From NCBI RefSeq assembly GCF_008806755.1, contig NZ_WAAU01000030.1:155466-219465 (forward strand): a DNA stretch of 64,000 nucleotides, given 5' to 3'. The notes under the pieces are model-generated. The model saw only the letters and a program-made list of their open reading frames with translations. It ran no database searches and was not told where the DNA came from. Source of the DNA: Tenacibaculum aiptasiae. Lineage in GTDB: Bacteria > Bacteroidota > Bacteroidia > Flavobacteriales > Flavobacteriaceae. Position numbers and translations under genes: made by a program. Below are positions 35,836 to 43,399 of this stretch, piece by piece (the first letter of the stretch is position 1; each line of letters begins with the position of its first letter).

Positions 35836-36324
35836 TTATTTTCTTACGTAAGAAACGAAACTATAATCGTATTTATTTTTATCGTCTGCTTTAAAATTTT
35901 CTCTCGAAACCTCTTCCCAAATCGTAGGGTCTATTGTTGGAAAGAAAACATCGGCTTCAAACTCATGGTGTACTAGGGTAATATCTAGTTTATCTACCAA
36001 TCCTTTTTCTATGGCTTGTTGGTAAATTTGCGCACCTCCAATAATAAAGATATCAGAATCTTCTTTTGCCATCTCTAAAGCTTCTTCTATTGAATTGGCT
36101 ATAAGACAACCGTCTTTAAAATAGTCGTTATTTCGGGTAATGATAACGGAAGTTCTATTAGGCAAAGGTTTTCCTATGCTTTCAAAAGTATTGCGTCCCA
36201 TTAAAATATGGTGTCCCGATGTTACTTTTTTAAAGCGCTTTAAATCTGCTGGAAGATGCCATATTAAGTCATTATCTTTTCCTAAAGCATTGTTTTTTGC
36301 TATTGCAGCAATAATTGTAATCAT
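35836..36324 (-). CDS. folA: Dihydrofolate reductase
   Basis: 162 residues, typical length. Motifs: MITIIAAIAKNNALGKDND at the N-terminus, LIWHLPADLKRFKKVTSGH (substrate-binding region), ILMGRNTFESIG (NADPH), and IFIIGGAQIYQ. Reduces dihydrofolate to tetrahydrofolate, regenerating the cofactor oxidised by thymidylate synthase, whose gene lies just upstream on the same strand with one small gene between. Confidence 0.96.
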   Translation of the reverse strand: MITIIAAIAKNNALGKDNDLIWHLPADLKRFKKVTSGHHILMGRNTFESIGKPLPNRTSVIITRNNDYFKDGCLIANSIEEALEMAKEDSDIFIIGGAQIYQQAIEKGLVDKLDITLVHHEFEADVFFPTIDPTIWEEVSRENFKADDKNKYDYSFVSYVRK

Positions 36325-36343
36325 AAATATAATTTAATGAGCC

Positions 36344-36520
36344 TTACATGCTCTTAGCCCATTCCTTAATATAACCGGTTAAATCTCTCTTGGTTGTAAC
36401 AGCCTCGTCCGTTCTTACATTATCTATTAAAGTCTTTATTGCGACTAAAATTTCCTCATCATTAATTTCTGCTATTTTTTCGTACAGATCGTCCTTTAAA
36501 ACATCAATATTTGTAGTCAT
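36344..36520 (-). CDS. 58-residue acidic helical protein between folA and thyA
   Basis: Read directly from the minus strand: ATG at 36520, stop at 36344, 58 residues. The sequence is helical and acidic (DVLKDDLYEKIAEINDEEIL, then VAIKTLIDN) and ends GYIKEWAKSM. It loosely resembles the short helical antitoxin-like proteins common in Bacteroidota, but no toxin gene follows. Spacing of 19 nt to folA and 62 nt to thyA fits one operon. Confidence 0.6.
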   Translation of the reverse strand: MTTNIDVLKDDLYEKIAEINDEEILVAIKTLIDNVRTDEAVTTKRDLTGYIKEWAKSM

Positions 36521-36582
36521 TTTATTACTTTTTTGGTTCCTCTTACAAATTTACTAAAGAAACCTTTTAAAATAAAGTTAAA

Positions 36583-37407
36583 TTACACGGCTACAACTCC
36601 TTTAATATGAGGATGTGGATCGTATCCAACTAGCTCAAAATCGTCAAAGGTAAAATCTTCTATATTGCTAATTTCTGGATTTATTTTCATGGTTGGCAAC
36701 GGTCTTGGATCGCGCGATAATTGCAACTCCAATTGCTCCATATGATTGTTATATATATGAGCATCGCCAAAGGTGTGAATAAACTCCCCAGCTTCATATC
36801 CACATACTTGTGCTATCATCATGGTAAATAATGCATACGATGCTATGTTAAATGGTACTCCTAAAAAGATATCGGCACTTCGTTGATATAGTTGACACGA
36901 TAACTTTCCGTCCGCTACATAAAACTGAAAAAATGCATGACACGGTGGTAATGCTGCCTTTCCGTTGGCTACATTTTCTGAAAACGATTTTGTTGTATCC
37001 GGTAATACCGAAGGATTCCATGCAGAAACTAACATTCTTCTACTATTCGGATTCTTTTTAAGCGACTCAATTACCTCTTTTAACTGATCTATTTCATCAC
37101 TGTTCCAGTTACGCCATTGGTGTCCGTATACGGGTCCTAAATCACCATTTTCATCAGCCCACTCGTTCCAAATACGTACGCCGTTTTCTTGCAAATACTT
37201 AACATTGGTATCGCCTTTAATAAACCAAAGTAGTTCGTAAATAATCGATTTTAAATGTAACTTCTTAGTAGTTACCATCGGAAAGCCTTCACTTAAATCA
37301 AAACGCATTTGGTATCCAAACACACTTTTGGTTCCTGTTCCTGTTCTATCGCCTTTCTCATTTCCGTTTTCTAAAACGTGCTTTACTAAGTCTAAGTATT
37401 GTTGCAT
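36583..37407 (-). CDS. thyA: Thymidylate synthase
   Basis: 274 residues from the ATG at 37407; the longer frame adds 13 residues lying over the upstream spacer. Motifs: [13 protein letters not shown], the catalytic [12 protein letters not shown] with Cys156, and the dUMP-binding [21 protein letters not shown]. Converts dUMP to dTMP using methylene-tetrahydrofolate. The sequence is a little longer than E. coli ThyA (264), with the extra residues just before the catalytic Cys. Grouped with folA. Confidence 0.97.
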   Translation of the reverse strand: MQQYLDLVKHVLENGNEKGDRTGTGTKSVFGYQMRFDLSEGFPMVTTKKLHLKSIIYELLWFIKGDTNVKYLQENGVRIWNEWADENGDLGPVYGHQWRNWNSDEIDQLKEVIESLKKNPNSRRMLVSAWNPSVLPDTTKSFSENVANGKAALPPCHAFFQFYVADGKLSCQLYQRSADIFLGVPFNIASYALFTMMIAQVCGYEAGEFIHTFGDAHIYNNHMEQLELQLSRDPRPLPTMKINPEISNIEDFTFDDFELVGYDPHPHIKGVVAV

Positions 37408-37442
37408 TATTCTCCCTTTAATTTGGGTATAAAAATAAAAAA

Positions 37443-37465
37443 GCATCGATAATAAATATCGATGC
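37443..37465 (-). terminator. Terminator of the solitary GG-leader peptide gene
   Basis: 9-bp stem GCATCGATA / TATCGATGC with a 5-nt loop. On the minus strand it is followed by a T run, directly downstream of the gene at 37508-37687 and upstream of thyA. Confidence 0.85.
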
Positions 37466-37507
37466 CTAAAAAATTGTTTTCAGGAAGTTATTAACTATGA
37501 ACTTTTA

Positions 37508-37687
37508 CTAAGCCCATACACACCTGTTTCCAAAACAGTAACCATAGTCGCAGAATTCATGTCCACCATTGAATCGTGTACAACACATGTTGCTACCTTT
37601 ACAGTAGGTTCTTCCACCTCCGTTGATTTGAACTTGTTCTTTTTTTGACAATGCTTTAAAACCGTTTAGATTTTTTAAGTTTTTCAT
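37508..37687 (-). CDS. Double-glycine leader peptide with six-cysteine core
   Basis: 59 residues read from the minus strand. Leader MKNLKNLNGFKALSKKEQ is followed by INGG (21-24), the double-glycine processing motif. The core of about 35 residues has six cysteines (29, 35, 36, 46, 51, 56; spacing C-x5-CC-x9-C-x4-C-x4-C) with Gly and aromatic residues. It belongs with the four genes at 62838-63876 by its EQxxINGG leader, although its N-terminus differs. It has its own promoter box and terminator. Likely a secreted disulfide-bonded peptide; activity unknown. Confidence 0.8.
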   Translation of the reverse strand: MKNLKNLNGFKALSKKEQVQINGGGRTYCKGSNMCCTRFNGGHEFCDYGYCFGNRCVWA

Positions 37688-37725
37688 AATTTATGATTTA
37701 AGATTTCGGGTGATATAAATATATA

Positions 37726-37733
37726 CAAAATTA
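37726..37733 (-). promoter_or_regulatory. -7 box of the solitary GG-leader peptide gene
   Basis: TAATTTTG on the minus strand fits TAnnTTTG, 38 nt before the ATG at 37687. Confidence 0.45.
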
Positions 37734-37799
37734 CAAAACACTAAAAGACAAGTTGTTAGTTTTTTTTTAAAACCTAAGTACATCAAAAATAGGTCAATA

Positions 37800-37832
37800 A
37801 AAAAGCTTCAATAATTACTATTGAAGCTTTTT
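37800..37832. terminator. Terminator after the nucleoside transporter gene
   Basis: 14-bp stem AAAAAGCTTCAATA / TATTGAAGCTTTTT with a 5-nt loop, 23 nt after the stop of the minus-strand transporter gene. Confidence 0.85.
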
Positions 37833-37855
37833 TGTATTTTATATATCGTTATTTT

Positions 37856-39574
37856 TTATCCGATAATCATACCTGCAATGGTTGCCGACATTAACGAAGC
37901 AATAGTACCTCCGATTAATGCTTTCATTCCAAATTCCGATAAGGTTTTACGTTGTCCTGGTGCTAACGAACCAATTCCTCCAATTTGAATTCCAATCGAA
38001 GCAAAGTTGGCAAATCCACATAACATATACGTTGCCATAATAATTGACTTGTTGTATGTTAAATGTGTTGCGCTTGCTACATTTTTAAGTTCAGCTAACT
38101 GAATATATCCAACAAACTCACTCGCTGCTAACTTAATTCCTAATAACTGTCCCATTAAAGCCATATCTTCTTTTGCTACACCTATTAACCACATTAATGG
38201 TGCAAATACATATCCCAGAATTGCTTCTAATGAAAACTTAGCATACGATGTGTTTTCTGCCATCCAAGTATTTAAATTGGTAATGTCTCCTACCCATCCT
38301 AAGATTCCGTTAATCATTGCTATAAATGCAATAAATACTAATAACATTGCTGCTACGTTCATGGCTAAATTTAAACCTTCAGTAGTTCCGTTGGCAATCG
38401 CATCTAAAATGTTTGATCCAATTTTTTCTGAAGAAACTTGTACGTCTGTATTTACTTCCTCTGTTTGAGGGTATAAGATTTTAGAAATAATAATAGCTCC
38501 TGGCGCTGCCATTACTGAAGCTGCTAATAAATGCTTTGCATATAATAAACGTAAAGCTTCATCATCACCTCCTAAGAAACCAATATAAGCAGCTAATACC
38601 GCTCCTGCTACCGTTGCCATTCCTCCTATCATTACTAATAAGATTTCTGACTTATTCATTTTTTCTAAATATGCCTTAATTAACAAAGGTGCTTCTGTTT
38701 GTCCTAAGAAAATATTTCCTGCTACCGATAAACTCTCTGCTCCCGATATTTTTAATACTTTAGAAAGTAACCAAGCCAATCCTTTTACTACCTTTTGAAT
38801 TAATCCTAAGTAAAATAATAAAGAAGTTAATGCCGAAAAGAAAATGATGGTTGGTAATACTTGGAATGCGAAAATGAATCCGAATGAACTCATATCCGAT
38901 ACTAAACCGCTAAATAAAAATTCACTACCTGCTCTTGTAAAATCTAATACACTTACAAATAAACTACCTACCCATTCAAAAGCTTTTTGAACAAATGGTA
39001 TTTTTAATACTCCAATAGCAATTAATAATTGGAAAGCCAATCCTAAACCAACTGTTTTCCAATCGATGTTCTTTCTGTTTGAACTGAATAAAAAAGCAAT
39101 AACTAATAAAGCAAGCATTCCTATAGCTCCTCTAAACAAACTATTCATTGAAAATCCTTGACTAGGAATAATAGCGCTTGTTGCTTTTTTCTCTTCAACT
39201 ACTTTTTCTACAACCGCTACCTTCTCTGGTGTTGAAGTAAACTTATACAGTACGTTTTTTTCAGATAATGTTAACGCATCTTCTGTAAGTTCTACAACGT
39301 TATAGTAACGAACCGTGTCATTAGGTTGCTTGTAGTTAAAAATTAATAAGTTATTTTGATGAATATAGTTTCCTCCTGCTTGCAAACTATCTTTTGCTAC
39401 TAATGAGTACTTAAAATCTCCTTTTGTTAAATGTAAAACATCAGAAGGATTTATTGTAACCACCGAGTTTCCATCGGTAGTAGTTATAGACGAAAAATTC
39501 CACTTTTTCTCTATGCTTTGCCCAAAAGTTACTATTGATGCACAAAGCATTATGAAAGTAAATAATTTCTTCAT
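37856..39574 (-). CDS. Concentrative nucleoside transporter with N-terminal secreted domain
   Basis: 572 residues. A signal peptide (MKKLFTFIMLCASIVTFGQ) leads into a lipocalin-like beta domain (about 20-115), then a linker, then the CNT transporter from about 150: FVGYIQL, NIFLGQTEAPLLIKAYL, CGFANFASIGIQIGGIGSLAP. CNT proteins import nucleosides with Na+ or H+. The extracytoplasmic N-terminal domain is an addition relative to E. coli NupC (400 residues) and may bind ligand or an outer-membrane partner. It starts 14 nt after the nuclease gene. Confidence 0.87.
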   Translation of the reverse strand: MKKLFTFIMLCASIVTFGQSIEKKWNFSSITTTDGNSVVTINPSDVLHLTKGDFKYSLVAKDSLQAGGNYIHQNNLLIFNYKQPNDTVRYYNVVELTEDALTLSEKNVLYKFTSTPEKVAVVEKVVEEKKATSAIIPSQGFSMNSLFRGAIGMLALLVIAFLFSSNRKNIDWKTVGLGLAFQLLIAIGVLKIPFVQKAFEWVGSLFVSVLDFTRAGSEFLFSGLVSDMSSFGFIFAFQVLPTIIFFSALTSLLFYLGLIQKVVKGLAWLLSKVLKISGAESLSVAGNIFLGQTEAPLLIKAYLEKMNKSEILLVMIGGMATVAGAVLAAYIGFLGGDDEALRLLYAKHLLAASVMAAPGAIIISKILYPQTEEVNTDVQVSSEKIGSNILDAIANGTTEGLNLAMNVAAMLLVFIAFIAMINGILGWVGDITNLNTWMAENTSYAKFSLEAILGYVFAPLMWLIGVAKEDMALMGQLLGIKLAASEFVGYIQLAELKNVASATHLTYNKSIIMATYMLCGFANFASIGIQIGGIGSLAPGQRKTLSEFGMKALIGGTIASLMSATIAGMIIG

Positions 39575-39588
39575 TTTATATATTTAAT

Positions 39589-40200
39589 TTAAGAACGTTT
39601 GCTGATTTCATCGCGAATTTTCGCGGCCATTTCATAATCTTCGTTTGCTACAGCTTCGTTTAGTTGATCGTGTAGTTCCTGTAGTGATAAACTCGCGTAT
39701 CGGTCTTTTGCAGCCGCTTCTTCCTCCTCTAATGAGAACTCTATTTCTTCAGACTCTAAGTCTTCTTCAATAATTAGTTCCTCATCCAATTTTAGATAAA
39801 TACCTGCTTTATCTAAAATGTTTTCATAGGTGTAAATTGGTGCGTTAAAACGGACGGCTAATGCTATCGCATCGGATGTTCGTGTGTCAATTACTTCTTC
39901 TTCGCCATCTTTTTCACAGACTAAACTAGAATAAAACACACCATCAACCAGTTTATGTATAATAACCTGTTTGACCGCAATAGTAAACCTATCGGCAAAT
40001 GTTTTAAATAAATCGTGTGTAAGTGGCCTTGGGGGACGAATTTCTTTTTCTAATGCTATCGCAATAGATTGTGCTTCGAATGCTCCTATAATAATAGGTA
40101 ACGTTCTTGTTCCTTCCATTTCACTTAATACTAACGCATAAGCTCCACTTTGGGTTTGACTGTACGAAATTCCTTTAATAGTCAGCTTAATTAAACTCAT
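39589..40200 (-). CDS. Bifunctional nuclease family protein (BFN/DUF151) with UVR motif
   Basis: 203 residues. The BFN/DUF151 domain spans residues 1-135 (LPIIIGAFEAQSIAIALEK, RPLTHDLF, DTRTSDAIALAVRFNAPIY). After an acidic linker, a UvrB/UvrC-type motif lies at about 165-200 (LQELHDQLNEAVANEDYEMA, then AKIRDEI). BFN proteins in plants degrade both RNA and DNA; the bacterial role is not settled. Upstream of the nucleoside transporter on the same strand, a functional link through nucleic-acid scavenging being possible. Confidence 0.88.
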   Translation of the reverse strand: MSLIKLTIKGISYSQTQSGAYALVLSEMEGTRTLPIIIGAFEAQSIAIALEKEIRPPRPLTHDLFKTFADRFTIAVKQVIIHKLVDGVFYSSLVCEKDGEEEVIDTRTSDAIALAVRFNAPIYTYENILDKAGIYLKLDEELIIEEDLESEEIEFSLEEEEAAAKDRYASLSLQELHDQLNEAVANEDYEMAAKIRDEISKRS

Positions 40201-40220
40201 TTATCAATTATCGTAATAAC

Positions 40221-40270
40221 AAAAAAGCTGTCTAATTTTAGGCTCTTTGCTTAAAATTTAGACAGCCTTT
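40221..40270 (-). terminator. etfBA terminator
   Basis: Stem GCTGTCTAATTTTA (40227-40240) against TAAAATTTAGACAGC (40252-40266) with one bulge. On the minus strand a T run follows, 75 nt after the etfA stop. Confidence 0.75.
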
Positions 40271-40343
40271 TAAGAGGGCACAATTTACTAAAAATAATGA
40301 GTTCACCTCAAATTTAAGTAAAAAGAAAATTTACCCAATTATT

Positions 40344-41297
40344 TTATGCTTGTTTGAACGCTTTTAATTTCTCAATTAATTGTGGAACAACTTCAAAAGC
40401 ATCACCAACAATACCGTAATCTGCAGCCTTAAAGAAAGGTGCTTCAGGATCGGTGTTGATTACTACTTTTACCTTAGAAGCATTTACCCCAGCTAAGTGC
40501 TGAATTGCTCCAGAAATACCAATAGCGATGTATAAATTTGAAGCTACTGGCTTACCAGTTTGTCCAACGTGCTCGCTGTGAGGACGCCATCCTAAATCTG
40601 AAACTGGCTTAGAACATGCAGTTGCAGCTCCTAAAACTCCAGCTAATTCTTCAACCATTCCCCAGTTTTCTGGTCCTTTTAATCCTCTACCTCCAGATAC
40701 AACAACATCTGCGTCTGCAATTGTAACAGTACCTGATGCTTTGTTAATGCTTTCAGATTTTACTCCTAATTCTGGTAATGAAGCATCAAATGATTCAGCT
40801 GAACCACTTACTGCGTTTTCATGCGCTCCGTAAGAATTCTTTGCTACACCAATTACTCTTTTCTCTGTAGTAATCTCAGTATTGTTAAATCCTTTGTTTG
40901 AAAAAGCTTTTCTCTTTACAACAAATGGACTTGTGCTACTTGGTAAAGCAACTACGTTAGATGCTAATCCAGCCTCTAAAGCTACTGCTACTAATGGAGC
41001 AACTGTTAAACCATCAACACTAGAATCGATAACTACAGTACTTGCTCCTTGAGCTTCCGCTACTTGTTTAATGATTGATGCATATGCTTTTGCATTAAAA
41101 GAAGCTAAGTCGTTTTTTACTTCTACTACTTTTTCAGCACCGTATGCATATAATTCAGAAGCATCTCCTCCATTGATAGTTACTACTACCATGCTACTCC
41201 CTAACTGCTCCGCTACTTTTTTTCCGTATGAAACTACTTCAAAAGCAGTTTTTTTAAATTTTCCTTCCGATGAATCGGCAAAAACTAATACAGACAT
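40344..41297 (-). CDS. etfA: Electron transfer flavoprotein alpha subunit
   Basis: 317 residues. The C-terminal FAD-binding region is clear: SGGRGLKGPENWGMVEELA, CSKPVSDLGWRPHSEHVGQT, YIAIGISGAIQHLAG, VINTDPEAPFF. With EtfB it passes electrons from acyl-CoA dehydrogenases to the quinone pool. Downstream of etfB with a 91-nt gap on the same strand. Confidence 0.96.
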   Translation of the reverse strand: MSVLVFADSSEGKFKKTAFEVVSYGKKVAEQLGSSMVVVTINGGDASELYAYGAEKVVEVKNDLASFNAKAYASIIKQVAEAQGASTVVIDSSVDGLTVAPLVAVALEAGLASNVVALPSSTSPFVVKRKAFSNKGFNNTEITTEKRVIGVAKNSYGAHENAVSGSAESFDASLPELGVKSESINKASGTVTIADADVVVSGGRGLKGPENWGMVEELAGVLGAATACSKPVSDLGWRPHSEHVGQTGKPVASNLYIAIGISGAIQHLAGVNASKVKVVINTDPEAPFFKAADYGIVGDAFEVVPQLIEKLKAFKQA

Positions 41298-41388
41298 ATT
41301 TTATATTTTTTATATCATTAATAAGAAAGAAAGACTAATTAATGCTTGCTTCTTATTCTTATTAATAATGAGTTTTTAAATTTTACTA

Positions 41389-42129
41389 CTAAATTGCTTT
41401 TGCTTCGTTGTGTAATAAGTCGATTAATTCATCAACATTATCTACTAACTTCACTGCTCCTTTTTCTGCTGGTCTCTCAAACGTTTTCGTAGCTGAACTA
41501 GCAGCTGCTCCAGTTGGTTCCACTACAGATAATGGCTTTTTACGTGCCATCATAATTCCACGCATGTTAGGAATACGTAAATCTTTTTCCTCTACAATTC
41601 CTTTTTGTCCTGCAACAATCATTGGTAATGTTGAAGAAACTTTTTCTTCTCCACCATCAATTTCTCTATCTAAAGTAGCATTTGTTCCATCTACTTCAAT
41701 ACCAACACATCCGTTAACAAAGTTATAATCTAATAAAGCAGCTAACATTCCTGGTACCATTTGACCATTGTAATCTGCAGATTCTTTTCCTGCTAAAACT
41801 AAATCGTATCCTCCGTTTTTAACAACTTCAGCTAATTCTTTAGCTACCATAAAACCATCAGTTGGCTCAGCATTTACTCTAATTGCATCATCCGCTCCAA
41901 TAGCTAATGCTTTACGTAAAGTAGGCTCCGTTGAAGCACCTCCAACATTAACTACAGTTACGCTTGCCCCCTGTTTTTCCTTAAACCACATTGCACGAGT
42001 TAAACTGAACTCATCGTAAGGATTAATTACAAACTGAACTCCATTCGTATCAAACTTTGTATCGTTCTCCGTGAAGTTAATTTTTGATGTAGTATCAGGT
42101 ACGTGACTGATACAAACTAATATTTTCAT
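41389..42129 (-). CDS. etfB: Electron transfer flavoprotein beta subunit
   Basis: 246 residues. Family motifs: ISHVPDTTSKINF at the N-terminus, VINPYDEFSLTRAMWFKEKQ, the AMP/FAD-side ADYNGQMVPGMLA, and IPNMRGIMMARKKPL, the recognition loop signature. Forms the heterodimer with EtfA. The gene is divergent from pdhB, sharing a 210-nt intergenic region with a -7 box on each strand. Confidence 0.96.
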   Translation of the reverse strand: MKILVCISHVPDTTSKINFTENDTKFDTNGVQFVINPYDEFSLTRAMWFKEKQGASVTVVNVGGASTEPTLRKALAIGADDAIRVNAEPTDGFMVAKELAEVVKNGGYDLVLAGKESADYNGQMVPGMLAALLDYNFVNGCVGIEVDGTNATLDREIDGGEEKVSSTLPMIVAGQKGIVEEKDLRIPNMRGIMMARKKPLSVVEPTGAAASSATKTFERPAEKGAVKLVDNVDELIDLLHNEAKAI

Positions 42130-42243
42130 ATATTGCTGTTTTTAAGAAACTTAATTTTGAGTGACGAAGTTACGTCTTTTTTTTAATTTATTATGCACGC
42201 ATAGTAAATTTTTTACTTCTATTTAATTCTCTAGAAATCACTG

Positions 42244-42251
42244 CAAATGTA
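42244..42251 (-). promoter_or_regulatory. -7 box for etfBA
   Basis: TACATTTG on the minus strand matches TAnnTTTG exactly, 114 nt before the etfB ATG, leaving a long leader. Confidence 0.4.
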
Positions 42252-42300
42252 GGTAATGATTTGTTTAAGTTAAAAAACTATTTTTTAGTTCTATTTTTAC

Positions 42301-42308
42301 TATTTTTG
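42301..42308 (+). promoter_or_regulatory. -7 box for pdhB
   Basis: TATTTTTG matches TAnnTTTG exactly, 31 nt before the ATG at 42340. Confidence 0.5.
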
Positions 42309-42339
42309 CACTCTTGATAAACAACTACTTATAAAACGT

Positions 42340-43323
42340 ATGAAAACAGTACAATTTAGAGAAGCTATTTGCGAAGCTATGAGTGAGGAAATGCGCAGAG
42401 ATGAAAGCATTTACTTAATGGGTGAGGAAGTAGCTGAATATAATGGAGCTTATAAGGCTTCTAAAGGAATGTTAGATGAATTTGGTGATAAGAGAGTAAT
42501 TGATACTCCAATTGCTGAATTAGGTTTCGGTGGTATTGCAGTTGGTTCAGCAATGAATGGAAATCGCCCAATCGTTGAGTACATGACCTTTAACTTCTCT
42601 TTAGTTGGTATCGATCAAATTATTAATAATGCAGCTAAGATTCGTCAAATGAGTGGTGGTCAATTCAATTGTCCTATCGTATTTAGAGGTCCTACTGCTT
42701 CTGCTGGTCAATTAGCAGCTACACACTCACAAGCTTTTGAGAGCTGGTATGCTAACTGTCCTGGATTAAAAGTAATTGTACCTTCTAACCCATATGATGC
42801 TAAAGGATTATTAAAAGCGGCTATCCGTGATGACGATCCAGTAATTTTTATGGAGTCTGAGCAAATGTATGGTGACAAGATGGAAATTCCAGAAGGAGAA
42901 TATATTATCCCAATTGGTGTTGCTGACATTAAAAGAGAAGGAACAGATGTAACTGTAGTTTCTTTTGGGAAAATTATTAAAGAAGCTTACAAAGCTGCTG
43001 AAGAATTAGCGAAAGAAGGTATTTCTGTTGAAATTATCGACTTACGTACAGTTCGTCCAATGGATCATAACGCAATTTTAGAATCTGTTAAGAAAACAAA
43101 TAGATTAGTAATTTTAGAAGAGGCTTGGCCATTTGGAAGTGTTTCTTCAGAAATTACTTTTAGAATACAAGATGAGGCATTTGATTATTTAGATGCTCCT
43201 ATCAAAAGAATCACAACTGCTGATACACCAGCACCATATTCTCCAGTATTATTAGAGGAGTGGTTACCTAATGCTAAGGATGTTGTAAAAGCTGTTAAGG
43301 ACGTTATGTACCTTAACAAATAA
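42340..43323 (+). CDS. pdhB: Pyruvate dehydrogenase E1 component, beta subunit
   Basis: 327 residues, the usual E1-beta length. Motifs: YLMGEEVAEYNGAYKASKGM, DTPIAELGFGGIAVGSAM, PIVEYMTFNF, and the C-terminal transketolase-fold domain (IDLRTVRPMDHNAI, LEEAWPFGSVSSE). With E1-alpha it decarboxylates pyruvate on thiamine diphosphate. pdhA and pdhC are not in this window. Single gene with its own promoter box and a 14-bp terminator. Confidence 0.95.
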   Translation: MKTVQFREAICEAMSEEMRRDESIYLMGEEVAEYNGAYKASKGMLDEFGDKRVIDTPIAELGFGGIAVGSAMNGNRPIVEYMTFNFSLVGIDQIINNAAKIRQMSGGQFNCPIVFRGPTASAGQLAATHSQAFESWYANCPGLKVIVPSNPYDAKGLLKAAIRDDDPVIFMESEQMYGDKMEIPEGEYIIPIGVADIKREGTDVTVVSFGKIIKEAYKAAEELAKEGISVEIIDLRTVRPMDHNAILESVKKTNRLVILEEAWPFGSVSSEITFRIQDEAFDYLDAPIKRITTADTPAPYSPVLLEEWLPNAKDVVKAVKDVMYLNK

Positions 43324-43352
43324 GAAAAGAAAAAAGAAATTGAAAAGAAATT

Positions 43353-43384
43353 AAAATCCTTTTGACCCATGTCAAAAGGATTTT
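43353..43384 (+). terminator. pdhB terminator
   Basis: Perfect 14-bp stem AAAATCCTTTTGAC / GTCAAAAGGATTTT with a 4-nt loop, ending 15 nt before the next start codon. Confidence 0.85.
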
Positions 43385-43399
43385 ATAGTAATAAAAAAA

